From Aquabacterium sp. OR-4 (GTDB taxonomy: Bacteria > Pseudomonadota > Gammaproteobacteria > Burkholderiales > Burkholderiaceae_C), in contig NZ_JAOCQD020000001.1 in NCBI RefSeq assembly GCF_025290835.2, positions 434,001 through 498,000 on the forward strand: a stretch of 64,000 nt of DNA, read 5' to 3'. The notes beneath the pieces were generated by a model. The model saw only the letters and a list, made by a program, of their open reading frames with translations. It ran no database searches and was not told where the DNA came from. This document shows, piece by piece, positions 19,725 to 30,835 of this stretch. Positions within the stretch are counted from its first letter, which is position 1. Each line of letters opens with the position of its first letter. The translations under genes and the position numbers were made by a program.

Positions 19725-21254
19725 ATGGACACCCCCCGCGAACAGCGCTCGCTCTTCGGCGAGATCCTCGACTGGATGCTCGCGCCGCTGCTCTTGCTGT
19801 GGCCGCTGAGCGTGGCGCTGACCTGGCTGGTGGCCCAAAGCATTGCCAGCCGGCCGTTTGACCGCGACCTGGCGGCGATGGCGCGCACCGTGGCCCGCCA
19901 GGTGGTGGTGGAGCCGGGCAGCACCGAGAAGCCCAGCGCGATCCGCCTGCGCCATCCCGAGGTGGCCAGCGAGGTGTTGCGCACCGACGATGCCGAGCGC
20001 GTGCTGTACCAGGTGCTGGGCGCCCGCGGCGAGTTCGTGGCCGGTGACCGCCACCTGCCGGTGCCCGAGGAGAACCCGGTGCCCGGCCAGGAGCTGCGCT
20101 GGCGCGATGACGAGCTGCAGGGCGACGGTGTGCGCGTGGCCTACCTGTGGCTGCCGCCCACCGGCGTGCCGGGGGAGCTGCCGGCCCTGGTGCAGGTGGC
20201 CGAGACGCTGGACAAGCGCTCGCGTCTGGCCACCGAGATCATCAAGGGCGTGATCGTGCCGCAGTTCGTGGTGCTGCCGCTGGCGGTGCTGCTGGTGTGG
20301 TTTGCGCTGGCGCGCGGCATCAAGCCGCTCAACGAGCTGCAGCAGCGCATCCGCCGCCGCGAGAGCCACGACCTGGCGCCGCTGCCCGAGCGCGATGTGC
20401 CCGAAGAGGTGGCGCCGCTGGTGAGCGCCATCAACGACCTGCTGGCGCGGCTGGACCAGTCGATGCGCACGCAAAAGCGTTTTCTGGCCGACGCCGCGCA
20501 CCAGCTGAAGACGCCGCTGGCCGGCCTGCGCATGCAGGCCGAGCTGGCCCAGCGCGAGATCGATGCCGGCCAGCAGGACGCCAAGTCGCTCGGGCGCTCG
20601 CTGCAGTACATCGCCCACTCGAGTGAGCGCGCGGCGCACATGGTCAACCAGCTGCTGGCCATGGCCCGGGCCGAGGCGCGCACGCTGTCGCGCCAGCCCG
20701 AGACCGTGTGCCTGGTGGAACTGGCGCGCGAGACGGTGCGCGACTTCGTGCCCAAGGCGATGGACAAGCGCATCGACCTCGGCTACGAGGGCCCCGACAG
20801 CGACGACGCGCTGCACGGCCGGCTGCTGGGCCATGCGGTGATGGCGCGCGAGCTGGTGCGCAACCTGGTGGACAACGCGCTGCAGTACACGCCCACCGGC
20901 GGCACGGTGACGGTGCGCGTGATGGACGACCCCTTCGGCCAGGTGGTGGTGCTGCAGGTGGAGGACACCGGCCCGGGCATTCCCGAGGTCGAGCGCACCC
21001 TGGTGCTGGAGCCCTTCTACCGTGCGCTGGGCACCAACGCCGACGGCAGCGGCCTGGGTCTGGCCATCGTCAACGAGATCGTGCAGCAGCACGCGGCCGA
21101 GATGACGATCGCCGACGCCCGGCCACGCAGCCTGGCCGCCGCGCAGGGCCAGGGGCCCGGCGCGCTGTTCACGGTGCGCTTTCCGCTGGTGGCGTGGACA
21201 CCGACGGTGGCAGACGCGGCTCAGTCGAGCGCCGGGCCGCCCCAAGACGACTGA
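19725..21254 (+). CDS. Sensor histidine kinase (TctE/QseC type)
   Basis: About 509 residues. Two membrane spans (LAPLLLLWPLSVALTWLVAQ near residue 30 and VIVPQFVVLPLAVLLVWFAL near 190) flank a periplasmic sensor domain of the two-component-sensor-kinase N-terminal type. A HAMP-like region follows. The dimerisation box carries the phospho-acceptor His259 (DAAHQLKTPLAGLR). ATPase motifs are NLVDNALQYTPTGG, VEDTGPGIP and GSGLGLAIV. It phosphorylates the regulator encoded just upstream. ATG 19725 is chosen; 19707 and 19689 are alternatives. The last codons (AGPPQDD) overlap the left module of the hairpin repeat that follows. Confidence 0.9.
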   Translation: MDTPREQRSLFGEILDWMLAPLLLLWPLSVALTWLVAQSIASRPFDRDLAAMARTVARQVVVEPGSTEKPSAIRLRHPEVASEVLRTDDAERVLYQVLGARGEFVAGDRHLPVPEENPVPGQELRWRDDELQGDGVRVAYLWLPPTGVPGELPALVQVAETLDKRSRLATEIIKGVIVPQFVVLPLAVLLVWFALARGIKPLNELQQRIRRRESHDLAPLPERDVPEEVAPLVSAINDLLARLDQSMRTQKRFLADAAHQLKTPLAGLRMQAELAQREIDAGQQDAKSLGRSLQYIAHSSERAAHMVNQLLAMARAEARTLSRQPETVCLVELARETVRDFVPKAMDKRIDLGYEGPDSDDALHGRLLGHAVMARELVRNLVDNALQYTPTGGTVTVRVMDDPFGQVVVLQVEDTGPGIPEVERTLVLEPFYRALGTNADGSGLGLAIVNEIVQQHAAEMTIADARPRSLAAAQGQGPGALFTVRFPLVAWTPTVADAAQSSAGPPQDD

Positions 21255-21299
21255 GCACCCGCCCGGCGGGTGGCCTTGCGTACCCGCAAGGCCGGGTGC
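21255..21299. repeat. Covarying hairpin repeat, family B, copy 1
   Basis: It begins right after the histidine kinase stop and ends 10 bases before the rodA stop, at a convergent junction. Arms: GCACCCG (21255-21261), GGCGGGTGG, inner stem CCTTGCG (21274-21280) with TACC loop and CGCAAGG (21285-21291), then CGGGTGC (21293-21299). The outer arm can pair with either of two GGGTG arms. Other copies are at 38514, 41651 and 41732, with different but still complementary inner stems. It could act as a bidirectional terminator or REP-like element. Confidence 0.85.
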
Positions 21300-21308
21300 C
21301 CCAGCTCC

Positions 21309-22463
21309 CTAGCGCTGCATCAGGCCGCGGCTGCGCGAGATCGACATCAGCATGCCCAGCGCCAGGCCCAGCGTCACCATCGCTGTGCCGCCGTAGCTGA
21401 TGAAGGGCAGCGGCACGCCCACCACCGGCAGGATGCCGCTGACCATGCCCAGGTTGACGAAGCCGTAGGTGAAGAAGCTCAGCGTGATGGCGCCGGCCAG
21501 CAGGCGCGAAAACGCGGTGGGCGCCTGCGCGGCGATGAACAGGCCGCGCAGGATCAGCGCGATGTAGCAGCTCAGCAGCAGCGCGGCGCCGAGCAGCCCG
21601 AACTCCTCGGCGAAACCGGCGAACACGAAATCGGTGGTGCGCTCGGGGATGAACTCCAGGTGCGTCTGCGTGCCGCTCATGAAGCCCTTGCCGGTGATGC
21701 CGCCCGAGCCGATGGCGATCATGCCCTGCAGGATGTGGAAGCCCTTGCCCAGCGGATCGCGGGTGGGGTCGAGCAGGGTGCACACGCGCTGCTTCTGGTA
21801 GTCGCGCAGCACATGCCAGGCCACATCGGGTTGGCACAGCGCATCGCCGCTGACCACGATGGCTCCAATGCCGACGGCGGCCAGCAGCAATACCGGCACG
21901 ATCAGCCGCCACGACAGGCCGGCAAAGAACAGCACGTACAGCCCCGACGAGAGCACCAGGATGGCCGTGCCCAGGTCGGGTTGCTTGGCCACCAGCATCA
22001 CCGGCAGCAGCAGCAGCGCCCCGGCCACGGCAAATTCGGGTGCGCGCCACTGGCCCTCGCGCTTCTGGAACCACCAGGCCAGCATCAGCGGCATGGCCAG
22101 CTTCATGATCTCGCTGGGCTGGATCACGATGCCCAGGTTGATCCAGCGCGTGGCGCCCTTCTTGGTGACGCCGAAGGCCAGCGTGGCCACCAGCAGCAGC
22201 ACGCCCAGCGTGTACAGCGGCAGCGCCAGGGCCTGCAGGCGCTGCGGCGGCACCTGGGCCGCCACCAGCATCACCAGGCCGCCGATCAGCATGTTGCGGC
22301 CGTGGTCGGCAAAGCGGGTGCCGTGGTCGAAGCCCACCGAGTACATGGTGAGCATGCCCAGGCCGGCCAGTGCCAGCACCAGCACCGCCAGCGGGCCGTC
22401 GAACCCGCCCAGCACCGGCCGCACGCGCTGCCACAGGCTGGGGCGCTCGAAGACGTTGCTCAT
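21309..22463 (-). CDS. rodA: Rod-shape SEDS peptidoglycan glycosyltransferase RodA
   Basis: 384 residues with about ten membrane spans. SEDS-family polymerase of lipid II for lateral wall growth, working with PBP2 (MrdA). Family landmarks: RWINLGIVIQPSEIMKLAMPL, KQPDLGTAILV, the large loop with GKGFMSGTQTHLEFIPERTTDFVFA, FAEEFGLLG and the C-terminal PLPFISYGGTAM. Its ATG at 22461-22463 overlaps the mrdA stop by four bases (ATGA), so the two are translationally coupled. Last gene of the mre operon. Confidence 0.96.
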   Translation of the reverse strand: MSNVFERPSLWQRVRPVLGGFDGPLAVLVLALAGLGMLTMYSVGFDHGTRFADHGRNMLIGGLVMLVAAQVPPQRLQALALPLYTLGVLLLVATLAFGVTKKGATRWINLGIVIQPSEIMKLAMPLMLAWWFQKREGQWRAPEFAVAGALLLLPVMLVAKQPDLGTAILVLSSGLYVLFFAGLSWRLIVPVLLLAAVGIGAIVVSGDALCQPDVAWHVLRDYQKQRVCTLLDPTRDPLGKGFHILQGMIAIGSGGITGKGFMSGTQTHLEFIPERTTDFVFAGFAEEFGLLGAALLLSCYIALILRGLFIAAQAPTAFSRLLAGAITLSFFTYGFVNLGMVSGILPVVGVPLPFISYGGTAMVTLGLALGMLMSISRSRGLMQR

Positions 22464-24562
22464 CGCCTGGTTCCCGCGGTTTTCAACGCCGCCGGGCCGG
22501 CCGCGGCGCTGGCCAGGGCCACCCTGGCCGCGGACGCCGGTGCGGACGCAGACGCAGACGGCGCGGGCGCAGACCCGGCCGCCGAGGCCGCCGAGGCCGG
22601 CAGCGAGGCGGCCTGGCCCGGCAGCGCAACGTCCAGCGCACGGCGCACGCTGCCGATCGGCGCGGTGGTCTGGCCCAGGCGTGTGGCGGCGATGTCTTCC
22701 ACGCTGGGCCACTGGCCCTGCAGCACGTAGTCGAACACGCGGCGGGCAATGGGCGCGGCGGCCTGGGCGCCGAAGCCGGCGTTCTCGACGATCAGCGCCA
22801 CGGCCACCTGCGGCGCCTCGGCCGGGGCGTAGGCCATGTACAGCGCATGGTCGCGCAGGTGCTCGGCCAGCTTGGCGGCGTTGTACTTCTCGCCCTGCTT
22901 GATGGCCACCACCTGGGCCGTGCCGGTCTTGCCCGCGGCCTGGTAGGCGGCGCCGCGGAAGGCCGAGGCCGAGGTGCCCTCGACGTTCACGCCCACCAGC
23001 GCGCGGCGGATCACCTCGAGGTGGTCGGCGCGGATCGGCACCGGCGGCAGCGCCTCGGTGCCCACCGGGCGGGCGCTGCCCGAGACCACGTCGACCACCT
23101 GGCGCACCAGGTGCGGCGTGTGGCGCTGGCCGCCGGCGGCCAGCGTGGCCGTGGCGTGCGCCAGCTGCAGGATGGTGTAGTTGTTGTAGCCCTGGCCGAT
23201 GCCGATGGAGATGGTCTCGCCGGCGTACCAGCGCTTTTGCTCGGGCTTGCGGTAGGCGCGCTTCTTCCACTCGGTGGAGGGCAGCACGCCGCGCACCTCG
23301 CCGTCGAGGTCGATGCCGGTGATCTGGCCAAAGCCGAAGGGCGCCATCTGCTCGGCGATCAGGTCGACGCCCATCTCGTTGGCCAGCACGTAGTAGTAGG
23401 TGTCGCAGCTCTGCACGATGGAGCGGTACATGTCGACCACGCCGTGGCCGCCCTCCTTGTCGTCGCGGAAGCGGTGGTTGCCGAAGTTGAAGTAGCCGGG
23501 GTCGGCAATGGCCTGCTGCGGCGTGCGCTTGCCGGTGGCCAGCGCGGCCAGCGACATGAAGGGCTTGTAGGTCGAGCCCGGCGGATAGGCGCTGCGCAGC
23601 GCGCGGTTGAGCAGCGGCTTGTCGATCGATTCGTTCAGCTCGCGCCAGCTCTCCACATCGATGCCGTCGACGAACAGATTGGGGTCGAAGCTGGGCTTGC
23701 TGACGAAGGCCAGCACCTCGCCCGTGCGCGGATCGATGGCCACCAGCGCGCCGCGGCGCTCGCCGAACAGCTCTTCCACCAGGTGCTGCAGGCGGATGTC
23801 GACGCTCAGCGCCAGGGTGTTGCCCGGCGTGGCCGGATGGCTGCCCAGGCGGCGCACGGCGCGGCCGCCGGCCGAGGTTTCCACCTGGTCGAAGCCGGTG
23901 GTGCCGTGCAGCTCACGCTCGTAGCGCTGCTCCAGGCCCAGCTTGCCGATCACCTCGGTGCCGCGGTAGTTGGCCTGGTCGTCGTCGTCCCAGTCCTCCA
24001 TGGCCTTCTTTTCGCTGGTGTTGATGCGGCCGATGTAGCCCACCAGATGCGCCCCGGTCTCGCCCAGCGGATAGGTGCGAAACAGCCGCGCACGCACATC
24101 CACGCCCGGAAAGCGGTAGCGCTGGGCCGTGAAGCGGGCCAGCTCCTCGTCGCTCAGGCGGTTGCGGATGGGCAGCGACTCGAAGCTCTTGCTCTCGTCG
24201 AGCAGGCGCTTGAAGCGGCGGCGGTCCTTGGGCGCGATCTCCACCACCTCGGCCAGCGCGTCGATCACGCGCTCGAGCTCGCCCTGCACCTTGGCCGGCG
24301 TGATCTCGAGGGTGTAGGCCGAGTAGTTGGTGGCCAGCACCACGCCATGGCGGTCAACGATCAGGCCGCGGTTGGGCACGGTGGGCACCACCGCGATGCG
24401 GTTGGCCTCGGCCTGCTCGGCCAGCTCGTCGTGGCGCACCACCTGCAGCCACCACAGCCGCGCGCCCAGCAGGCCAAAGCCCAGCAGCACAAACAGCGCG
24501 GCGGCGACCAGGCGGGTGCGAAAGCGCCCCAGCTCCCGGTCGAGATCCTTGAGTTCGGTCAC
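22460..24562 (-). CDS. mrdA: Penicillin-binding protein 2 (peptidoglycan transpeptidase)
   Basis: 700 residues, longer than the usual ~630 because of an Ala/Pro/Ser-rich tail of ~60 residues (PASAASAAGSAPAP and on). It has one N-terminal membrane anchor (VAAALFVLLGFGLLGARLWW). The dimerisation domain starts VPNRGLIVDRHG. The catalytic Ser is in YPPGSTYKP, then SCDTYYY and the KTGT box AGKTGTAQV. It crosslinks peptidoglycan in the elongasome with RodA. The start is GTG at 24562, overlapping the mreD stop (GTGA), which gives VTELKDLDREL. The tail, rich in simple codon repeats, is unlikely to be catalytic. Confidence 0.95.
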   Translation of the reverse strand: MTELKDLDRELGRFRTRLVAAALFVLLGFGLLGARLWWLQVVRHDELAEQAEANRIAVVPTVPNRGLIVDRHGVVLATNYSAYTLEITPAKVQGELERVIDALAEVVEIAPKDRRRFKRLLDESKSFESLPIRNRLSDEELARFTAQRYRFPGVDVRARLFRTYPLGETGAHLVGYIGRINTSEKKAMEDWDDDDQANYRGTEVIGKLGLEQRYERELHGTTGFDQVETSAGGRAVRRLGSHPATPGNTLALSVDIRLQHLVEELFGERRGALVAIDPRTGEVLAFVSKPSFDPNLFVDGIDVESWRELNESIDKPLLNRALRSAYPPGSTYKPFMSLAALATGKRTPQQAIADPGYFNFGNHRFRDDKEGGHGVVDMYRSIVQSCDTYYYVLANEMGVDLIAEQMAPFGFGQITGIDLDGEVRGVLPSTEWKKRAYRKPEQKRWYAGETISIGIGQGYNNYTILQLAHATATLAAGGQRHTPHLVRQVVDVVSGSARPVGTEALPPVPIRADHLEVIRRALVGVNVEGTSASAFRGAAYQAAGKTGTAQVVAIKQGEKYNAAKLAEHLRDHALYMAYAPAEAPQVAVALIVENAGFGAQAAAPIARRVFDYVLQGQWPSVEDIAATRLGQTTAPIGSVRRALDVALPGQAASLPASAASAAGSAPAPSASASAPASAARVALASAAAGPAALKTAGTRR

Positions 24563-25080
24563 AGCGGTCGGTTTTGATCGGGATCGGGCGCGCGGCGCTG
24601 CGGCGCCAGCAGCAGCCACACCACCAGCGGCCACAGCGCCGCCTCGGCCAGCGGGGCCAGCATCAGGCCCCAGCCCGGAAACATGCCGCCGGCGATCATG
24701 CGTGCCACCAGGGCCACGCCATGCGCCGCCAGAAACAGCGGCAGCACCTGCAGTGCCTGCGCCGGCACCGAGAACCACAGCAGCCGCCGGTGCGCGCTGA
24801 CCGCGAAGTAGGCCAGCAGCGTGTAGGCCAGCGCATGCTGGCCCAGCACCGCGCCTTCGTGCACATCGATCAGCAGGCCGAAGAAGAAGGCCCAGCCCAC
24901 GCCCACGCGACGCGGTTGGTGCACGTTCCAGAACACCAGCACCAGGGCCATCAGGTCGGGCGAGGCGGGGTGGCGGCCGATCGGCGTCATCTCCAGCAGC
25001 ACCGCCAGCAGCAGCGAGAAGCCGATGAACAGCGGGTTGGCCGGCAGCAGCAGCTGGTCAGAGCCGCGCGGCATGATCAT
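24559..25080 (-). CDS. mreD: Rod shape-determining protein MreD
   Basis: 173 residues and mostly hydrophobic, with about five membrane spans (FIGFSLLLAVLLEMTPIG, FFFGLLIDVHEGAVLGQHAL, LPLFLAAHGVALVARMIAG). The helix with GLLxDVxxGxxLGxHAL is the MreD signature. It bridges MreC and the MreB cytoskeleton in the elongasome. The ATG at 25080 overlaps the mreC TGA by four bases, and its own stop overlaps the mrdA GTG start. Confidence 0.92.
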   Translation of the reverse strand: MIMPRGSDQLLLPANPLFIGFSLLLAVLLEMTPIGRHPASPDLMALVLVFWNVHQPRRVGVGWAFFFGLLIDVHEGAVLGQHALAYTLLAYFAVSAHRRLLWFSVPAQALQVLPLFLAAHGVALVARMIAGGMFPGWGLMLAPLAEAALWPLVVWLLLAPQRRAPDPDQNRPL

Positions 25081-26114
25081 GGCCGGCTCCCGGTGGCGGG
25101 GGGCGTGCCAGTGGCGTTGCTGCCGGCGGCTGTGGTGCTGGCCGCGGCCGCACCGGCGGCTGCCGCGCTGCCGGGCCGCTCGGCCGGCGCGGTCTTGGCG
25201 CCCTTGGCCGGCTTGTCGGCGCGGCCGGTCTCGGCCAGCGGCTCGGGCCGCGGCGGCAGCTGCATGGCCGTGGGCTGCAGCACCAGCAGGTGGCGCACCC
25301 CGTCCAGGCCGGCGGCCGGGGCGAGCAGGATGCGGGCAAAGCCGGCATCGGCACGCCGGTCGACCCGGGTCACCGTGCCCACGGCCAGGCCGGGCGGGTA
25401 GACGCCGTCGATGCCGCTGGTGAGCAGCCGGTCACCGGCCTTCACATCGGCATTGGCAGCCACGAAGCGCAGCTCGAGCGCGCCGCCACCCTCGGCACCG
25501 CCGAAGGCCGCGCTGCGCTGCTGGGTGCGCTCGTTGAGCACCGGAATCGCTGCATCGCGGTCGGTCAGCAGCGTGACCAGCGCCGACAGCGGGTACACCG
25601 CCGTCACCTGGCCCAGCACGCCGGCCTCGTTGATCACCGGCGAGCCACGCACCACGCCATGGCGCTCGCCACGGTCGATGAACAGCTTGCGCGCATAGGG
25701 GTCGGCTGCCTCGTACAGCACCTCGGCGCCAAGGGCCGGCACGGCCAGCGCCGGGCGCAGCTCGAGCAGCGCCCGCAGCCGCGTGTTCTCGGCCGCCAGC
25801 AGGGCCCCGCGCGAGGCCAGCTCGGACTGGCGCGCCAGCTGCAACCGGGCCGCGTTTTCGCCGCTGCGCGCGGCGTCCAGGCCCTGCACATAGGCCGACA
25901 CCTCGTCGGCCAGGCGCACCGGCCACTTCAGCGCCTGCTGCAGCGGCAGCAGCGCAGTGGCCATCGCCGAGCGCAGCGGCCGGGTGAGCTGGAAGCGCGT
26001 ATCGGCCGCCATCAGAAAGACGGCCAGCGCCGAGCACAGCACCAGCTTGGTCAGTGCCGACGGGCCCTGGCGAAAAAAGGGCGGTGGGGTGCGATCGATC
26101 GTGCCGAGCGACAT
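25077..26114 (-). CDS. mreC: Rod shape-determining protein MreC
   Basis: 345 residues. A short cytosolic start, one membrane anchor (LTKLVLCSALAVFLMAADT, residues ~22-40), a coiled coil (~65-115) with ARLQLARQSELASRGALLAA and ENTRLRALLEL, then the periplasmic beta domains with DPYARKLFIDRGERHGV and GSPVINEAGVLGQV. A low-complexity Ala/Pro/Lys tail (~270-345) follows. It is a periplasmic scaffold for PBP2. 69 bases downstream of mreB. Confidence 0.94.
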   Translation of the reverse strand: MSLGTIDRTPPPFFRQGPSALTKLVLCSALAVFLMAADTRFQLTRPLRSAMATALLPLQQALKWPVRLADEVSAYVQGLDAARSGENAARLQLARQSELASRGALLAAENTRLRALLELRPALAVPALGAEVLYEAADPYARKLFIDRGERHGVVRGSPVINEAGVLGQVTAVYPLSALVTLLTDRDAAIPVLNERTQQRSAAFGGAEGGGALELRFVAANADVKAGDRLLTSGIDGVYPPGLAVGTVTRVDRRADAGFARILLAPAAGLDGVRHLLVLQPTAMQLPPRPEPLAETGRADKPAKGAKTAPAERPGSAAAAGAAAASTTAAGSNATGTPPATGSRP

Positions 26115-26183
26115 GGCGGGCTGCGGCGCAGGCGGGGCCGTGCGGTGGGGTCGGCTGGCGGCAGGCCGGGGCCGACCGGGGCC

Positions 26184-27538
<1,355 letters not shown>

Positions 27539-27838
27539 ATGCCTCTGACCCCACAGGACGTGAGCCGCATCGCGCATCTGGCTCGCCTCGAACTCAACCC
27601 CGCCGAAGAGCCCGTGATGCTGGCCCAGCTGAACGACTTTTTCGGCATCGTCGAGCAGATGCGTGCCGTCGACACCTCGGGTGTGGAGCCGCTGTACACG
27701 CCCCTGTCGGCGTTGCACGCGGTCGAGCTGCGGCTGCGTGACGACGCGGTGAGCGAAGCGCCCGACCGCACGGCCAACCAGGCCAGCGCGCCAGCGGTGG
27801 AAGACGGCTTGTTCCTGGTGCCGAAGGTCATCGAATGA
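27539..27838 (+). CDS. gatC: Asp-tRNA(Asn)/Glu-tRNA(Gln) amidotransferase subunit C
   Basis: 99 residues, normal GatC size. It stabilises the GatA-GatB complex that amidates misacylated Glu-tRNA(Gln) and Asp-tRNA(Asn). Conserved segments: [23 protein letters not shown] and the C-terminal [11 protein letters not shown]. The start at ATG 27539 (MPLTPQDV) is preferred over an in-frame TTG 15 bases upstream. Its TGA overlaps the gatA ATG by four bases. Confidence 0.95.
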   Translation: MPLTPQDVSRIAHLARLELNPAEEPVMLAQLNDFFGIVEQMRAVDTSGVEPLYTPLSALHAVELRLRDDAVSEAPDRTANQASAPAVEDGLFLVPKVIE

Positions 27839-29325
27839 GCGCTGAACTGCACACGCTGGGCGTGGCCCAGCTCGGCCGCGCGCTGGCCGACAAAACCGTC
27901 TCCAGCGAGGAACTCACCCGCCACCTGCTGGGCCGCATCGAGGCGCAGCGCGCGCTCGGCGCCTTCTTGCACGTGGACGCCGAAACCGCGCTGGCCGGCG
28001 CCCGCGCCGCCGATGCGCAGCGCGCCGCCGGCCAGGCCGGCCCGCTGACCGGCGTGCCGATTGCGCACAAGGACATCTTCGTCACCCGCGGCGCGCCCAC
28101 CACCGCTGGCTCGAAGATGCTGGCCGGCTATGCCAGCCCCTTTGACGCCACCGTGGTGGCGCGGCTCGATGCCGCCGGCACGGTGCGCCTGGGCAAGCTC
28201 AACTGCGACGAGTTCGCGATGGGCTCGGCCAACGAGAACTCGGCGTTTTTTCCGGCCCACAACCCCTGGGATGCCAACCGCGTGCCCGGCGGCTCGTCGG
28301 GTGGCTCGGCCACGGCCGTGGCCGCGCGCCTGCTGCCGGCAGCCACCGGCACCGACACCGGCGGCTCGATCCGCCAGCCGGCCAGCTTCACCGGCATCAC
28401 CGGCATCAAGCCCACCTACGGCGTGTGCTCGCGCTACGGCATGATCGCCTTCGCCTCCAGCCTCGACCAGGCCGGCCCGATGGCGCGCAGTGCCGAAGAC
28501 TGCGCGCTGCTGCTGGGTGCGATGAGCGGTTTTGATGCGCTCGATGCCACCAGTGCGCAGCGCCCGCCGCAAGATTTTCACGCCCAGATGCTGGCCCCGC
28601 GTGCCGGTGCCAGCGCGGCCCAGCCGCTGGCTGGCCTGCGCATCGGCCTGCCGAAGGAGTTTTTCCCCGACGGCCTGGCCTCGGATGTGGCCGGCAGCGT
28701 GCGCGCCGCGCTGGCCGAGCTGCAGAAGCTGGGCGCCGCGCTGGTGGATGTGAGCCTGCCGCGCACCCAGCTGTCGATCCCGGTGTACTACATCATCGCC
28801 CCGGCCGAGGCCAGCTCGAACCTGAGCCGCTTCGACGGCGTCAAGTTCGGCCACCGCGCCGCGCAGTACACCGACCTGCTCGACATGTACAAGAAGAGCC
28901 GCGCCGAGGGCTTTGGCCCCGAGGTCAAGCGCCGCATCATGATCGGCGCCTATGTGCTCAGCCACGGCTACTACGACGCCTACTACCTGCAGGCGCAGAA
29001 GCTGCGCCGCATGATCGCCGACGACTTCCAGGCCTGCTTCCGCGAGTGCGACGTGATCGCCGGCCCGGTGGCGCCCACGGTGGCCTGGAAGCTGGGCGAG
29101 CAGGGCGCCGACCCGCTGCAGGCGTATCTGGCCGACATCTTCACCCTGCCCGCCAGCCTGGCCGGCCTGCCCGGCATGAGCGTGCCGGCCGGCTTTGGCG
29201 AGGGCGGCATGCCGGTCGGCCTGCAGCTGATCGGCAACTACTTTGCCGAAGGCACGCTGCTGCACGCCGCGCATGCGCTGCAGCAGGCCACCGACTGGCA
29301 CACCCGTGTGCCGGCCGGCATCTGA
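27835..29325 (+). CDS. gatA: Asp-tRNA(Asn)/Glu-tRNA(Gln) amidotransferase subunit A
   Basis: 496 residues of the amidase-signature family. It releases ammonia from glutamine for GatB. The Ser-cisSer-Lys triad is visible: Lys in [10 protein letters not shown] near residue 78, and the serines in [13 protein letters not shown] and [18 protein letters not shown] overlap with gatC; gatB follows after 10 bases. The order gatC-gatA-gatB is typical of betaproteobacteria. Confidence 0.97.
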   Translation: MSAELHTLGVAQLGRALADKTVSSEELTRHLLGRIEAQRALGAFLHVDAETALAGARAADAQRAAGQAGPLTGVPIAHKDIFVTRGAPTTAGSKMLAGYASPFDATVVARLDAAGTVRLGKLNCDEFAMGSANENSAFFPAHNPWDANRVPGGSSGGSATAVAARLLPAATGTDTGGSIRQPASFTGITGIKPTYGVCSRYGMIAFASSLDQAGPMARSAEDCALLLGAMSGFDALDATSAQRPPQDFHAQMLAPRAGASAAQPLAGLRIGLPKEFFPDGLASDVAGSVRAALAELQKLGAALVDVSLPRTQLSIPVYYIIAPAEASSNLSRFDGVKFGHRAAQYTDLLDMYKKSRAEGFGPEVKRRIMIGAYVLSHGYYDAYYLQAQKLRRMIADDFQACFRECDVIAGPVAPTVAWKLGEQGADPLQAYLADIFTLPASLAGLPGMSVPAGFGEGGMPVGLQLIGNYFAEGTLLHAAHALQQATDWHTRVPAGI

Positions 29326-29335
29326 GCCCGATCCC

Positions 29336-30796
29336 ATGAGCACTCCCGCATTGATTCGTGGCTACGAGGTCGTCATCGGCCTGGAAACCCACGCCCAGCT
29401 CTCCACGCAGAGCAAGATCTTCTCCGGCGCCAGCACCGCCTTCGGCGCGGCGCCCAACACCCAGGCCTGCGCGGTGGATCTGGCGCTGCCCGGCACGCTG
29501 CCGGTGATGAACCGCGCCGCGGTCGAGCGCGCCATCCGCTTTGGCCTGGCGGTGGGCGCCAAGGTGGCGCAGCAATCGATCTTTGCGCGCAAGAACTACT
29601 TCTACCCCGATCTGCCCAAGGGCTACCAGATCAGCCAGTACGAGACGCCGGTGGTGCAGGGCGGCAGCCTGAAGATCCGCGTGGGCGACGGCGACAAGGC
29701 GGTGGAGAAGCTGGTCAACCTGACCCGCGCGCATCTGGAAGAAGACGCTGGAAAAAGCCTGCACGAAGACTTTCACGGCCAGACCGGCATCGACCTGAAC
29801 CGTGCCGGCACGCCGCTGCTGGAGATCGTCACCGAGCCCGACATGCGCAGCAGCGCCGAGGCCGTGGCCTACGCCCGCGCGCTGCACGCGCTGGTGATGT
29901 GGCTGGGCATCTGCGACGGCAACATGCAGGAAGGCAGTTTTCGCTGCGATGCCAACGTCTCGGTGCGCAAGCCCGGGGCGCCGTTCGGCACGCGGCGCGA
30001 GATCAAGAACCTCAACTCGTTTCGCTTCCTGCAGCAGGCCATCGACTACGAGGTGCAGTGGCAGATCGACCAGATCGAGGACGGCCTGGCGATCCAGCAG
30101 GCCACCGTGCTGTTCAACCCCGACCGTGGCGAGACGCGGGCCATGCGCAGCAAGGAAGACGCGCACGACTACCGCTACTTCCCCGATCCCGACCTGCCGC
30201 CGCTGGTGATCGCGGCCGACTGGATCGCGCGCGTGAAGGGCGAGATGCCCGAGCTGCCGGCGGCCATGGCGCAGCGCTTCCAGTCGGCCGACGGCCTGCC
30301 GGCCTATGACGCGGCGATGATGACCCAGAGCCTGCCGTTTGCGCGCTACTACGAGGCGGCGCGCGACGCGTGTGCCCAGCCCAAGCTGGTGGCCAACTGG
30401 CTGATGGGCGAGCTGAGCAAGCGCCTGAACACCGAGGGCCGCGACATCGCCGAGGCGCCGCTGCCGGCCGCCACGCTGGCCGCGCTGATCGGCCGCATTG
30501 CCGACGGCACGGTGAGCAACAACGCCGCCAAGCAGGTGTTCGATGCACTGTGGACCGGCGAGGCCACCGAGGTGGATGCGGTGATCGAGGCCAAGGGCCT
30601 GCGGCAGATGAACGACAGCGGCGCGCTCGAGAAGATCGTCGACGAGGTGCTGGCCGCCAACGCCAAGAACATCGAGGAATACCGCGCCGGCAAGGACAAG
30701 GCCTTCAACGCGCTGGTGGGCCAGGTGATGAAGGCCAGCAAGGGCAAGGCCAATCCGGCCCAGGTGAACGAGGTGCTGAAGGCCCGCCTGGGCTGA
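29336..30796 (+). CDS. gatB: Asp-tRNA(Asn)/Glu-tRNA(Gln) amidotransferase subunit B
   Basis: 486 residues. Carries the kinase/amidation site that activates and amidates the misacylated aminoacyl-tRNA. Typical segments are [20 protein letters not shown] at the start, [63 protein letters not shown] and a helical YqeY-like tail that binds tRNA. It is the last gene of the gat operon and is convergent with the DUF4124 gene across 39 bases. Confidence 0.97.
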   Translation: MSTPALIRGYEVVIGLETHAQLSTQSKIFSGASTAFGAAPNTQACAVDLALPGTLPVMNRAAVERAIRFGLAVGAKVAQQSIFARKNYFYPDLPKGYQISQYETPVVQGGSLKIRVGDGDKAVEKLVNLTRAHLEEDAGKSLHEDFHGQTGIDLNRAGTPLLEIVTEPDMRSSAEAVAYARALHALVMWLGICDGNMQEGSFRCDANVSVRKPGAPFGTRREIKNLNSFRFLQQAIDYEVQWQIDQIEDGLAIQQATVLFNPDRGETRAMRSKEDAHDYRYFPDPDLPPLVIAADWIARVKGEMPELPAAMAQRFQSADGLPAYDAAMMTQSLPFARYYEAARDACAQPKLVANWLMGELSKRLNTEGRDIAEAPLPAATLAALIGRIADGTVSNNAAKQVFDALWTGEATEVDAVIEAKGLRQMNDSGALEKIVDEVLAANAKNIEEYRAGKDKAFNALVGQVMKASKGKANPAQVNEVLKARLG

Positions 30797-30835
30797 GCGC
30801 CAGCGGCGGCGGCCCGGCGCTGCCGGGCGCCGCGC

